Assembly: GCF_042657365.1 (NCBI RefSeq)
Contig: NZ_JBHSKT010000001.1
Location: 248,001 to 312,000, forward strand
Reading direction: 5' to 3'
Source of the DNA: Adhaeribacter_A terreus
GTDB lineage: Bacteria; Bacteroidota; Bacteroidia; Cytophagales; Hymenobacteraceae
DNA length: 64,000 nucleotides
The notes beneath the pieces were generated by a model. That model did no database searches. It was not told where the DNA came from and saw only the letters and a list, made by a program, of their open reading frames with translations. Made by a program: the position numbers and the translations under genes. Shown in pieces: positions 28,484-36,728 of this stretch. Within the stretch, counting starts at the first letter, position 1, and every line of letters starts with the position of its first letter.

Positions 28484-30278
28484 AAAGTTTTTTGTCACGT
28501 ATTTTTTTGTCGATCAGGTCCGACGCACCGCCGGCTTTTTTAGCTTGCTGCCACTGGTTCAGGGCTTCGTCTTTTTTACCCAGCTGGAAAAGCACATCGC
28601 CGTAATGTTCTATCACGGTGCCGTCTTTGCTGGTTTGCAGGGCTTTTTCCAGGTAAGTTTTGGCGTTTGCATAATCTTTCATTTTATACAGAACCCAGGC
28701 GTAAGTATCTAAATACGTACTTTCTTCCGGCGCCATTTTCAGCAGTTTTTCGGCCATTTCCTTGGCTTTTGGCAGGTCCTGGTTTCTAACCGATAGAAAG
28801 TAACTGTAGTTGTTCAGCACGTGAATATTATTCGGGTCTATGGCCAGCACCGCTTCGTACGCATTATTCGATTTTTCGTATTGCTTCATCGAATTATAAG
28901 CGTCGCCGAGCTGCAGGTTAAATTGCGTTTGCAGTTCCGGTACGTCGGCCGAAAGTTTTTTTCCGAATTCCAGGGCTTTAGCGGCTTTGCTGTAATTTTT
29001 CTTGATCAGGTGCGCCGTGCCGTTATAAAACCACACCACCGCCTGGTTTGGAAACAGATCGGTTGCTTTTTCGGTGTGTGCCAGCAAAGAATCATTTTCG
29101 CCGAGTTCAGCATCGAGCACAATAAGTTGTTGCCAGACCTGGAAATGCGATTTGTCGAACTTCAGCGACTTTGCATAAAAATCGCGGGCTGCTTTTTTGT
29201 TGCCACTCAGCGCCTGAATATCGCCAGAAATGGCATAGGCTTTTGCTTCGGAAGGATGTGCTTTTACGGTAAGCGTAGCCAGTTGGGTAGCGGTTGGTTC
29301 CAGGTCCTTGTTCGGCAATTGCTGCATGTACCGCACCAGAATCCCGATCTTATCGTCTATACTCAGCAACGGACTTCCGAAAGCAATTTTTATTTGTTCT
29401 TCAGCCGCTTGCGTGTCTTTTTTCTGGCGGTAAAGGTCCGAAAGCAACAAATGCACCTGCGGGTCTTCGGGTACATCGGAGCGCAGCAAGCGGTTCAATA
29501 ACGCAATCCCTTCATCCGGGCGGTTATTCGAACCCAGTATCTGGGCCTGCGCCATCACAAACTGCGGTTCCGTGGGGTTATTATCGATCAGTTTCTGACC
29601 TTCGGCCAGCGCTTTATCCAGGTTGTTCTGTTTTAAATAAAGCTGCTGCTTCCGGAAAATGATTTGTTCCAGTTCGCCGAATTGCTTTTCAGCTCTTTCG
29701 TAAATCCGAACGGCGTCTTCAATTTTGTTCTGCGCTAAATAGAGATCCGCCAGATTGAAATAATACATTTCTTCCTGCGGAAATTTCTCGAGCAGCCGGG
29801 TAAAAACGTTGGTAGCTTCGGTAAACTGCTGCCGGCTGGCATAAAGCTGGCCTAAAAGCAAATAATAGTAACTGTTTTCCGGGTCCAGATCGAGCGCGGC
29901 TTTAGCAAAAGGCAGTGCTTCGTTTTCCTTCCGGATGTTCAGGTACATTTCCGCGATCTTGAAATTGACCGCCGCATTGGTAGGGTTCATTTTATAAGCC
30001 TGCATAAAAGACTCCAGCGCCTGCGGATAATCTTCGAGCATGGCATATTTTACGCCGTCCAGGAAAAAACTTTCGCTGGCCTGCCGGGCTTTTGCATCTA
30101 TTTCGGCAGGAATTACCAGCGCAGTTTTTTTCTTTTTGCGGTTCCGCTTTTCGAGTTTTTCCTGGCGTTTGCGTTCTTTCCGTTCTTTTTTCGTTTCAGA
30201 ATGCTGGGCAAAAACCGGGGTGCCTGCTGCGGTAAACAACAGGAAAGATGCAAAAAAGAAAATTCGGATGCGGAACAT
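28476..30278 (-). CDS. Exported tetratricopeptide repeat protein
   Basis: 600 residues. A signal peptide ends PVFA and is followed by QHSETKK, then a strongly basic stretch (about 27-50, Lys/Arg-rich). From about residue 65 to the end there are at least ten TPR units (ALESFMQAYKMNPTNAAVNF, ALPFAKAALDLDPENSYYYL, AYEAVLAIDPNNIHVLNNYS). It is a periplasmic protein scaffold. It starts 6 bp after the nucleotidyltransferase stop and overlaps the DUF4292 lipoprotein gene, so all three share a transcript. In many Bacteroidota this trio stands with EnvC and dut, suggesting a role in envelope assembly. Confidence 0.92.
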   Translation of the reverse strand: MFRIRIFFFASFLLFTAAGTPVFAQHSETKKERKERKRQEKLEKRNRKKKKTALVIPAEIDAKARQASESFFLDGVKYAMLEDYPQALESFMQAYKMNPTNAAVNFKIAEMYLNIRKENEALPFAKAALDLDPENSYYYLLLGQLYASRQQFTEATNVFTRLLEKFPQEEMYYFNLADLYLAQNKIEDAVRIYERAEKQFGELEQIIFRKQQLYLKQNNLDKALAEGQKLIDNNPTEPQFVMAQAQILGSNNRPDEGIALLNRLLRSDVPEDPQVHLLLSDLYRQKKDTQAAEEQIKIAFGSPLLSIDDKIGILVRYMQQLPNKDLEPTATQLATLTVKAHPSEAKAYAISGDIQALSGNKKAARDFYAKSLKFDKSHFQVWQQLIVLDAELGENDSLLAHTEKATDLFPNQAVVWFYNGTAHLIKKNYSKAAKALEFGKKLSADVPELQTQFNLQLGDAYNSMKQYEKSNNAYEAVLAIDPNNIHVLNNYSYFLSVRNQDLPKAKEMAEKLLKMAPEESTYLDTYAWVLYKMKDYANAKTYLEKALQTSKDGTVIEHYGDVLFQLGKKDEALNQWQQAKKAGGASDLIDKKIRDKKLYE

Positions 30279-30284
30279 TAAATA

Positions 30285-31292
30285 TTAGTCTCTGATGGTG
30301 TTGTAATCGCCGACGCTCAGGTCAGACTGCTTTCCTTGTAACGTAACGAAGCTTCCCACCATAGAGTTCGTCAGGTTGCTGTTGCGCAGGTCGCTGCTTT
30401 CCTGAACGATGGAATTGCTGATAACGGTATCGTAAACGCCGGTTTTTTTACCAATGGAAACGTGCGGGCCTACTACCGAGTTGGTAATTACGGCTTCGTC
30501 GCCAATAAATACCGGCGGAATAATTACCGAATTGGTGATCTTGGCCGTTGGCGAAACCAGGTCTTTTTCGTCTTTAATATATTCTAAATAACGCTGGTTG
30601 GTATAAACGGTCGCATTTTTATTACCGCAATCCAACCATTCCGAAATTTTGCCCGGCACGAACTTCGTACCTTTATTCTTCATGTTTTCCAGCGCATTTG
30701 TCAGTTGGTATTCGCCTTTATCGGTAATGTTGTTATCCAGCAAATACTGCAATTCCGAACGTAGATACGCGCCGTCTTTGAAATAATAGATCCCGATAAT
30801 GGCTAAGTCTGAAACGAACTCCGTTGGCTTTTCCACGAAATCGGTGATCTCGTTCTGGGCGTTCATTTTAATTACCCCGAAAGCGCTCGGATCGTTCACC
30901 TGCTGCACCCAGATCGTGCCATCGGCCGAAGTATCGAGGGTGAAATCGGCTTTGAATAACGTATCGGCAAACGCAACCACTACTTTCCCGTCCAGGGCTT
31001 CTTTGGCGCACATAATGGCATGAGCCGTTCCCAGCGGTTGGTCCTGGTAATGAATCGTACCTTTGGCACCTACCGAAGCCGCAATTTCCAGCAGTTTCGC
31101 TTCCACTTCTTTCCCGAAATCGCCGATAATAAAGGCAACCTGCTCAATTGGTTCGTGGCAAACTTTGGCAATATCTTCTACCAGACGCTGTACAATTGGT
31201 TTGCCAGCTATAGGAACAAGTGGTTTAGGAACGGTAAGGGTATGCGGACGCATGCGTTTGCCCATGCCCGCCATTGGTACAATTATTTTCAT
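30285..31292 (-). CDS. Sugar-phosphate nucleotidyltransferase with C-terminal hexapeptide-like repeats
   Basis: 335 residues. The N-terminal nucleotidyltransferase motif MAGMGKRMRPHTLTVPKPL is intact, followed by the metal-binding region (VVAFADTLF) and GVIKMNAQNEITDFVEKP. From about residue 245 a left-handed beta-helix-like tail has NSVIIPPVFIGDEAVI and SVVGPHVSIG repeats. It joins NTP and a sugar-1-phosphate to make an activated sugar for surface polysaccharide. The sugar cannot be fixed; glucose-1-phosphate thymidylyl- or uridylyltransferase are candidates. It lies between dut and the TPR gene, in the same cluster as a polysaccharide flippase. Confidence 0.9.
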   Translation of the reverse strand: MKIIVPMAGMGKRMRPHTLTVPKPLVPIAGKPIVQRLVEDIAKVCHEPIEQVAFIIGDFGKEVEAKLLEIAASVGAKGTIHYQDQPLGTAHAIMCAKEALDGKVVVAFADTLFKADFTLDTSADGTIWVQQVNDPSAFGVIKMNAQNEITDFVEKPTEFVSDLAIIGIYYFKDGAYLRSELQYLLDNNITDKGEYQLTNALENMKNKGTKFVPGKISEWLDCGNKNATVYTNQRYLEYIKDEKDLVSPTAKITNSVIIPPVFIGDEAVITNSVVGPHVSIGKKTGVYDTVISNSIVQESSDLRNSNLTNSMVGSFVTLQGKQSDLSVGDYNTIRD

Positions 31293-31369
31293 GGTTTTAA
31301 GGTTTTTCCGGCTGGTGAGCCGGTTAAGTTTTTTAAGATGGAATGTAGAATTCAGAAATTACGGTATTG

Positions 31370-31400
31370 AGTTTTTCAGGTGAAAAACCTACCGTTTTTT
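31370..31400. repeat. Dispersed 30-bp intergenic repeat, reverse copy
   Basis: AGTTTTTCAGGTG followed by AAAAACCTACCGTTTTTT, ending at the dut stop codon (TAA at 31401-31399). Confidence 0.75.
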
Positions 31401-31833
31401 AATTTTTGCCGGTGCTGCCGTAGCCGCCCGCGCCACGTTCCGTTTCCGAAAGTTCGGCGGTTTCGAGCCAGTTTACGGTTTCGTGTTTAGCTACTACCAT
31501 TTGCGCAATGCGTTCGCCGTCCTCTATCAGAAATTCTTCTTCAGAGAGGTTTACCAGCAATACTTTTATTTCGCCGCGATAATCAGCATCTATGGTGCCG
31601 GGGCTGTTTAAAACCGTAATGCCGTGTTTATAAGCCAAACCACTCCGCGGACGAATTTGGGCTTCAAAACCTTCGGGTAGTTCAATAAATAAACCCGTTG
31701 GAATTAAGGCGCGCTGCAGCGGTTTTAAACTTACAGCGGTGTCGAGGTTGGCGCGCAGGTCGAGGCCGGCGGAAAGGGAAGTCTGGTAAGCCGGCAACGC
31801 ATGCCGCGATTGGTTAATAACTTTTAATTGCAT
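31399..31833 (-). CDS. dut: Deoxyuridine 5'-triphosphate nucleotidohydrolase (dUTPase)
   Basis: 144 residues with all five trimeric dUTPase motifs: AGLDLRANL (about 22-30), RPRSGLAYKHG, NSPGTIDADYRGEI (catalytic Asp), GERIAQMVV and the C-terminal RGAGGYGSTG. It hydrolyses dUTP to dUMP and pyrophosphate in the cytoplasm, keeping uracil out of DNA and supplying dUMP for thymidylate. It lies between the flippase gene (32 bp gap, partly a repeat copy) and the nucleotidyltransferase gene (106 bp gap). Confidence 0.97.
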   Translation of the reverse strand: MQLKVINQSRHALPAYQTSLSAGLDLRANLDTAVSLKPLQRALIPTGLFIELPEGFEAQIRPRSGLAYKHGITVLNSPGTIDADYRGEIKVLLVNLSEEEFLIEDGERIAQMVVAKHETVNWLETAELSETERGAGGYGSTGKN

Positions 31834-31855
31834 GTAAATGCTGCTTTGTCAGAAT

Positions 31856-31885
31856 AAAAACGGTATCAGTTGCGGGTTAAAAACT
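31856..31885. repeat. Dispersed 30-bp intergenic repeat, forward copy
   Basis: AAAAACGGTATCAGTTG, then CGGGTT, then AAAAACT. The flippase stop codon (TGA at 31868-31866) and its last codons (QFLTRN) fall inside the copy. Confidence 0.75.
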
Positions 31886-33377
31886 GCTTGATGAATTTTG
31901 GTTTTTCGAAGGCATAAATGCTGAGCAGGAATAAGCCGCACAGCAAAATATGAAATATATGCCGCAAAATAAAATTATCGATCTCGATCAGGAAACTTGC
32001 CGCCGTTAGCACAATGGCCAGCATTAAATAACTGCTGATCGCTTTCACCGGATACGGAACCGGATAATGACGGTTGCCTAAAACCAAACAAACGGCTGCC
32101 ATGGTAAAATAACAAATAAGCGTGGTAATGGCGCAACCCATATAACCCAGTTTCGGGATTAATACCCAGTTCAGCACAATGGTTAGCAACGCGCCGCCGA
32201 AACTGATGTAGGTGCCGTAATGCGTTTTATCGGTAAGTTTAAACCACACCGAAAGGTTGTAATACGCGCCCAGAAATAAATTTGCCAGCAATAAAATCGG
32301 CACCACTCTTATACCGGTGCGGTAACTTTCCTGGCCCAAAAGCATCTGAAAATCTTCGAGGTTGGCGGAAATAAAAAGGAAAATAAACGCGCAGCAGATC
32401 ATGAACCACTTCATAACTTTGGCAAACATTTTCGGCGAATTTTTATCCTGGCTCTGCGAAAAGAAGAATGGTTCGGCCGCATAGCGGAACGCCTGAATGG
32501 TAAGCGTCATGAAAATGGAAAGTTTGTAGCAGGCGCCATAAATACCCACGGCCGCTAAATTGCTTACGCCAGGGTAAAAACCTTCCGGAAGCCATTCTTT
32601 CAATAAAATTCTATCCAAAACTTCGTTTACCATGCCGGCCAGACCCATAAACATTAGCGGATACGCGTAACGCAAAAGTGGTTGTAACCAGGCAAAATCG
32701 AGCTTAAAACGGAACCTTGCAAATTCGCGCCAGAGCATCGGGATGTAAAGTAAATTCACGATCAGGTTCACCAGGAAAACATAGCCAACGCGCAATTCTG
32801 GATCATAGATCTTTGTGATGTACGGTTGCAAGGCAGGCAGAAAATCGCCTTCGTAAACGTTCTGGCAGAAAAATAGAAAGAAGATATTGGCCGTAACGAT
32901 CAGTATTACATTAAGCAACCGCAAACTGGCAAACCGAATGGCTTTATTATCGAGGCGCAAGCGCGCAAATGGAATAGCAACAATGGCATCGGTGGCTAAA
33001 ATTATGGCGAGCCAGACAATGTAATGCGCCTTATCGGGGTATTCTAAAAGGGTGGCTATTTGCCCGGAAAACGCTATGAGAATGCTGGAAAAAACTAAGC
33101 TGCTAACCAAAAGCAAACTCTGCACGCGGTTATAGGTTTCGCGTTTGTCGTATTCGGGTTTGTTGGCGAAACGGAAAAAAGCCGTTTCCATGCCATAGGT
33201 ATAAATAATATTGAAGAAGGCAACGTACGCGTAAAGTTCGGTTACAATTCCGTATTCTTCGGGCGCAAACATTTTGGTGTAAAACGGCACCAGCAAATAA
33301 TTCAGCGCCCGCCCGACAATGGTACTGATGCCGTAAGCGGCCGTTTGGCTGGCCAGTTTTCTCGCAATTGCGCTCAT
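31866..33377 (-). CDS. Polysaccharide-type flippase (MATE/MOP superfamily, Wzx-like)
   Basis: 503 residues with about 14 hydrophobic segments and an N-terminal signature of the polysaccharide biosynthesis family (QTAAYGISTIVGRALNYLLVPFYTKMFAPEEYGI). It should flip a lipid-linked oligosaccharide across the inner membrane for O-antigen, capsule or similar polymer. It is the first gene of the flippase-dut-nucleotidyltransferase-TPR-DUF4292 series on the minus strand. Its final codons and stop lie in a dispersed repeat copy, so the C-terminal tail (QFLTRN) may be repeat-derived, like the QFLSPKP tail of the M28 peptidase at 5396. Confidence 0.92.
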   Translation of the reverse strand: MSAIARKLASQTAAYGISTIVGRALNYLLVPFYTKMFAPEEYGIVTELYAYVAFFNIIYTYGMETAFFRFANKPEYDKRETYNRVQSLLLVSSLVFSSILIAFSGQIATLLEYPDKAHYIVWLAIILATDAIVAIPFARLRLDNKAIRFASLRLLNVILIVTANIFFLFFCQNVYEGDFLPALQPYITKIYDPELRVGYVFLVNLIVNLLYIPMLWREFARFRFKLDFAWLQPLLRYAYPLMFMGLAGMVNEVLDRILLKEWLPEGFYPGVSNLAAVGIYGACYKLSIFMTLTIQAFRYAAEPFFFSQSQDKNSPKMFAKVMKWFMICCAFIFLFISANLEDFQMLLGQESYRTGIRVVPILLLANLFLGAYYNLSVWFKLTDKTHYGTYISFGGALLTIVLNWVLIPKLGYMGCAITTLICYFTMAAVCLVLGNRHYPVPYPVKAISSYLMLAIVLTAASFLIEIDNFILRHIFHILLCGLFLLSIYAFEKPKFIKQFLTRN

Positions 33378-33380
33378 TTA

Positions 33381-33536
33381 TAGTGATTAGTGTTTAGTGA
33401 ATAGTGATTAGTATTTAATGTTAATGCGTAGTGGATTTATAAGTCTGATACTTAGCTCCGTATAAATTTATAGTTTTTATTTTCGGCTTCAACCAGATCT
33501 TAACTAATCACTAATCATTATTCACTAATCACTATT
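33381..33536. repeat. Imperfect inverted pair of ATAGTGATTAGTG-type repeats
   Basis: A segment rich in AGTGATTAGTG words at 33381-33412 (just upstream of the flippase start) faces its near reverse complement at 33504-33536. A third copy lies at about 50856-50884, upstream of tadA. No gene in the gap. Confidence 0.7.
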
Positions 33537-33565
33537 AAAAATGGTATCCTTTTCAGCGGAAAAAC
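33537..33565. repeat. Dispersed 30-bp intergenic repeat, forward copy
   Basis: AAAAATGGTATCCTTTT, then CAGCGG, then AAAAAC; its A-run overlaps the T-tail (minus strand) of the adjacent terminator. Confidence 0.7.
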
Positions 33566-33598
33566 CCACCGGCCCGGGGTAGGAGCGAGGTGGGTTTT
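33561..33598 (-). terminator. Terminator of the enoyl-CoA hydratase gene
   Basis: AAAACCCACC and GGTGGGTTTT form a 10-bp perfect stem around an 18-nt loop, ending in T on the minus strand, 25 bp past the stop codon at 33624. Confidence 0.85.
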
Positions 33599-33623
33599 AT
33601 TTATGGCGGAGTAAGTTTATGGC

Positions 33624-34406
33624 TTAGTGACCGGAAAAGGCTGGTTTGCGTTTCTCGAGGAAAGCGCGGGTGCCTTCTTTAAAATCGGCTGAACCGCAGC
33701 AGCGGCTGAAAGAGTTTGCTTCCGTCTGGAAACCTTGTTCTTCTTTGTCATACACGGCATTTACGCAATCAATAACCAAACCAACGGCCAGCGGCGCTTT
33801 TGCGGTAATTTTCTGCATAATTTCGCGGCATTTGTGCATCAGTTTACTTTGCGGTACTACGTGGTTTACCAAACCATAACCGTAAGCTTCCTGCGCGTTA
33901 ATCATATCGCCGGTCATCATCAGTTCCAGCGCTTTGCCTTTGCCAACCAACTGGGTTAAACGCTGCGTGCCACCGTAACCCGGTATAACGCCTAAGTTCA
34001 CTTCCGGCTGACCGAATTTTGCGTTATCGGCTGCAATACGAATGTGGCAGGCCATGGCCAGTTCGCAACCGCCGCCCAAAGCAAAACCGTTTACGGCTGC
34101 AATTACGGGCTTGGTGCAATATTCTATCATGTCAAAAGTTTCCTGACCGCGCTCAGCAAAACGGCGGCCGATCACTTCGTTCAGTTCGGCAATTTCCGCA
34201 ATATCGGCGCCGGCAACAAACGCTTTTTCGCCATCGCCGGTAAAAATAACGCCTTTAATTTCGTCGTCGTCGTAAACTTCCTGCATCGCATTTCTGATTT
34301 CCTTTACCGTTTCAATATTCAGCGCGTTCATTTTGCTCGCACGGTTTATTGTAATCGTCAGGATGCCTTCCTGCAGGTCGAGTTTAAGATTGGAATAAGT
34401 AGTCAT
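33624..34406 (-). CDS. Enoyl-CoA hydratase/isomerase (crotonase family)
   Basis: 260 residues from the ATG at 34406. A TTG 45 bp upstream is rejected because it lies in the -7 promoter box. The crotonase signature is present: AFVAGADIAEIAEL (oxyanion-hole region) and PVIAAVNGFALGGGCELAMACHIRIA, with acid/base Glu candidates in GGGCELA and FGQPEVNLGVIPG, both conserved in hydratases. It hydrates trans-2-enoyl-CoA during fatty-acid or amino-acid breakdown; a 3-hydroxybutyryl-CoA dehydratase role is also possible. Single gene with its own promoter and terminator. Confidence 0.93.
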   Translation of the reverse strand: MTTYSNLKLDLQEGILTITINRASKMNALNIETVKEIRNAMQEVYDDDEIKGVIFTGDGEKAFVAGADIAEIAELNEVIGRRFAERGQETFDMIEYCTKPVIAAVNGFALGGGCELAMACHIRIAADNAKFGQPEVNLGVIPGYGGTQRLTQLVGKGKALELMMTGDMINAQEAYGYGLVNHVVPQSKLMHKCREIMQKITAKAPLAVGLVIDCVNAVYDKEEQGFQTEANSFSRCCGSADFKEGTRAFLEKRKPAFSGH

Positions 34407-34448
34407 AATTTGCGCAAAGGCTTTCAGTTTATGATAATGATTGCGGTG

Positions 34449-34456
34449 CAAAGATA
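34449..34456 (-). promoter_or_regulatory. Bacteroidota-type -7 box of the enoyl-CoA hydratase gene
   Basis: TATCTTTG on the minus strand fits TANNTTTG. A start site about 6-7 bp downstream would leave a leader of about 36 nt before the ATG at 34406. No good TTTG -33 box was seen. Confidence 0.6.
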
Positions 34457-34610
34457 AGGAAAACGCCGTAAAGAATAGCTTTTCTTGCCAGTAACTAAAA
34501 TTTCAGCCCTTTCAGAAATATATTTATTTTATATATAGCATTTGTGTAGGGAAAATGCTTATTTAGTAAGGTAAATTACTACACTTTCAACCTCTTATAT
34601 CTGGAACACT

Positions 34611-35045
34611 ATGGGATTTATTTCTGAGTTTAAAGAATTTGCCTCCAAGGGAAACGTAATGGATCTGGCTGTTGGGGTGGTAATTGGTGCGGCCTTCGGT
34701 AAAATTGTGGCCTCGTTCGTAAACGATGTGCTCATGCCGCCGCTCGGTATTATTATTGGCGGCGTAGATTTTAAACACCTGAAAATTCCGCTGAAAAGCG
34801 CCGTAATGGAAAACGGCAAAGTAGTTACCGAAGCCGTTACGCTGAACTACGGAAATTTTATTCAGACCCTGGTCGATTTCCTGATTATAGCCTTTGCAAT
34901 TTTCCTGCTTATAAAAGCAATTAACCGGTTGAAACGGAAGAAAGTAGAAACGGTAGTAGCCGAAGAAGTGGTGAAGAAGCTTACGCACGAAGAAGAATTG
35001 CTTACCCAGATCCGCGATCTGTTGCGCGAGCGTCCACGGGTTTAA
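34611..35045 (+). CDS. mscL: Large-conductance mechanosensitive channel
   Basis: 144 residues. MGFISEFKEFASKGNVMDLAVGVVIGAAFGKIV contains the amphipathic N-helix and pore-lining TM1 with the Gly/Ala packing face. TM2 (LVDFLIIAFAIFLLIKAINRL) and a charged C-terminal bundle helix (EEELLTQIRDLLRE) follow. The homopentamer opens under membrane tension to release solutes on osmotic downshock. Single gene, followed by a terminator at 35071-35112. Confidence 0.97.
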   Translation: MGFISEFKEFASKGNVMDLAVGVVIGAAFGKIVASFVNDVLMPPLGIIIGGVDFKHLKIPLKSAVMENGKVVTEAVTLNYGNFIQTLVDFLIIAFAIFLLIKAINRLKRKKVETVVAEEVVKKLTHEEELLTQIRDLLRERPRV

Positions 35046-35070
35046 GTATACCAGATTTTTTAACCCCCGG

Positions 35071-35112
35071 GCGGGCTTAGCCGTATTCGTTTCCGAATGC
35101 CGTTAAGCCCGC
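35071..35112 (+). terminator. Terminator of mscL
   Basis: GCGGGCTTA pairs with TAAGCCCGC; the interior CCGTATTCG/CGAATGCCG extends the stem, and TTTTATTT follows. Confidence 0.8.
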
Positions 35113-35128
35113 TTTTATTTACTATTTC

Positions 35129-36055
35129 ATGAAAAAACTTCTACTCACATTCCTTACTTTTTTCACTTTTTTACCTACCGTTTTTGCCCAGGAAGCTGAC
35201 TCAACCAAATACTGGAACTGGGGCGGCGCCGGTACCATAAATGTGGGCCAGGTGGCGCTCAGCAACTGGGCGGCCGGCGGACAAGGTACCGTGAACGTAT
35301 TAGGACTGGCCAGCCTTTTTGCCAATTACAAACGCGGCACCAGCGCCTGGGATAATACCCTGAATGTGAATTACGGCGGAAATAAAACAGGCAAAGATAA
35401 ATTCCGGAAAAGCGACGACAAGCTGGAACTGAACGCCAAATACGGCCGCCACGCTTTTGGGAAATGGTATTACGCCGGCCAGTTCAATGTGAAAACCCAG
35501 ATTTCGCCTACCTATTTTAAAGATACCGATTCGGTAATTTCCGATTTTTTAAGCCCGGCTTTTATCATGACTTCTCTGGGTTTGGATTATCGCCCGAACG
35601 AAGATTTTTCGCTGTTCATTTCGCCGGCTACCGGTAAATTTACGTTGGTAAAAAGCCAGCGGCTGGCCGATGCGGGTGCTTTTGGGGTGAAACCGGGTGA
35701 ACTGAACAAAGATGGTTTCCGGGTGCCGAATACGGGGGAACGTTTCCGCGAAGAAATTGGCGCTTATATAGCCATGCGCCTGCGCCGCGACCTGATGGAA
35801 AACATCAAGCTGCAAACCCGCCTCGAACTTTATTCCAGCTACAACAATAACCCGAGCAATATAGATGTGAACTGGGAAAACCGCATCGATATGAAGGTGA
35901 ACAAATTCATTTCCGTAAGTTTAATTACCGAGCTGATCTACGACGACGATATTATGATTGCCGTTGACCGGGACGACGACGGGGTTTATGAAGGAGCAGG
36001 CCCGCGGACCCAATTCAAGGAAACATTAGGGGTAGGTTTATCCTATAAATTCTGA
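35129..36055 (+). CDS. DUF3078 outer-membrane-associated protein
   Basis: 308 residues. A signal peptide ends PTVFA and is followed by QEADSTKYW. The body matches DUF3078: WNWGGAGTINVGQVALSNWAAGGQ near the start, regularly spaced beta strands (TSAWDNTLNVNYGGNKTG, FGKWYYAGQFNVKTQISPTY) and a terminal aromatic residue (LGVGLSYKF), typical of outer-membrane beta barrels. The family's function is unknown. It stands between mscL and a small secreted protein gene on the plus strand, followed at 36079-36106 by a forward copy of the dispersed repeat. Confidence 0.9.
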   Translation: MKKLLLTFLTFFTFLPTVFAQEADSTKYWNWGGAGTINVGQVALSNWAAGGQGTVNVLGLASLFANYKRGTSAWDNTLNVNYGGNKTGKDKFRKSDDKLELNAKYGRHAFGKWYYAGQFNVKTQISPTYFKDTDSVISDFLSPAFIMTSLGLDYRPNEDFSLFISPATGKFTLVKSQRLADAGAFGVKPGELNKDGFRVPNTGERFREEIGAYIAMRLRRDLMENIKLQTRLELYSSYNNNPSNIDVNWENRIDMKVNKFISVSLITELIYDDDIMIAVDRDDDGVYEGAGPRTQFKETLGVGLSYKF

Positions 36056-36128
36056 TGTAATTATTTGTTTGTCAGGCAAAACGGTACCCTTTTCGAACTA
36101 AAAACCCGGCTGGCTACGTTAGAAAATA

Positions 36129-36160
36129 TTTGGTATGAATATTGGTTTTCAATAACTTGC
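36129..36160 (+). promoter_or_regulatory. Candidate promoter of the small secreted protein gene
   Basis: TTTG at 36129-36132 and TAACTTGC at 36153-36160 are separated by 20 bp, matching TTTG-N20-TANNTTTG with one mismatch run in the -7 box. Confidence 0.5.
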
Positions 36161-36195
36161 CTGTTCATTTTTTTATGCGCTTACCCCATTTGTTT

Positions 36196-36501
36196 ATGAA
36201 AAAGATATTTGGATTTGTTTTCACGATCATGTTGTTCTTCGCAGTTTCTTCTGCCAATGCCCAAAGCCAGGGCAACCAACGTGCTCAGGATAATAATGTA
36301 TACGGCGACGATGCCGCTACTGCCAGACCGGTTTCGCCTTATGCCAGCAATACGGGCAGTTTTACCGTTACGAAGTTTAAAGAAAGCAAAACGAAAAAGA
36401 AATTGCGCCGCGGCGAAGCCCGTTCCCGCTTATCGGTTCCGCAGCCTAAAGGCAAACCGCTTAAGCATAAAAAGAAACGCAAATTCCTGTTTTTCGGCTA
36501 G
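36196..36501 (+). CDS. Small basic secreted protein, unknown function
   Basis: 101 residues from the ATG at 36196; an upstream in-frame ATG at 36142 would put 18 residues before the signal peptide and lies in the promoter region. The signal peptide (MKKIFGFVFTIMLFFAVSSANA) is followed by QSQGNQ. The mature part is short, with an acidic/Ala segment (about 35-50) and a strongly basic C-terminal half (KFKESKTKKKLRRGEARSRL, KHKKKRKF). No domain recognised. It could bind nucleic acid, LPS or another acidic polymer; this is only inferred from charge. Followed by a terminator. Confidence 0.75.
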   Translation: MKKIFGFVFTIMLFFAVSSANAQSQGNQRAQDNNVYGDDAATARPVSPYASNTGSFTVTKFKESKTKKKLRRGEARSRLSVPQPKGKPLKHKKKRKFLFFG

Positions 36502-36518
36502 GAATAATGTTAATTAAG

Positions 36519-36552
36519 ATCCGGTTCTTATTCAAGGAACCGGATTTTTTTT
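36519..36552 (+). terminator. Terminator of the small secreted protein gene
   Basis: ATCCGGTTC pairs with GAACCGGAT over a 9-nt loop, followed by eight T. A reverse repeat copy follows at 36559-36588. Confidence 0.88.
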
Positions 36553-36672
36553 GCCCGCACTTTTTAAGGCTGAAAGAATAGCGTTTTTCAGTTTTAAAAA
36601 TCCTTCAGGTTTTGGCTGACCTATGCATTTAATATTATTGAAGAAATATATAGTATATTCGGTAATCCGATT

Positions 36673-36706
36673 ACGTTTATCCGCCTAATGGTGGTGGGAT
36701 AAACGT
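36673..36706. repeat. 10-bp inverted repeat upstream of the cassette boundary
   Basis: ACGTTTATCC (36673-36682) and GGATAAACGT (36697-36706) are exact reverse complements with a 14-bp loop; GTAAT/ATTAC and TATATA tracts lengthen the possible fold. It ends 22 bp before the cassette boundary. Confidence 0.65.
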
Positions 36707-36728
36707 AGTTATTACGTATATATAGTAG

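Noticed and set aside
34407..34451. TTG start extending the enoyl-CoA hydratase by 15 residues
   Set aside because: The TTG lies in the -7 box TATCTTTG; the ATG at 34406 gives the usual N-terminus.
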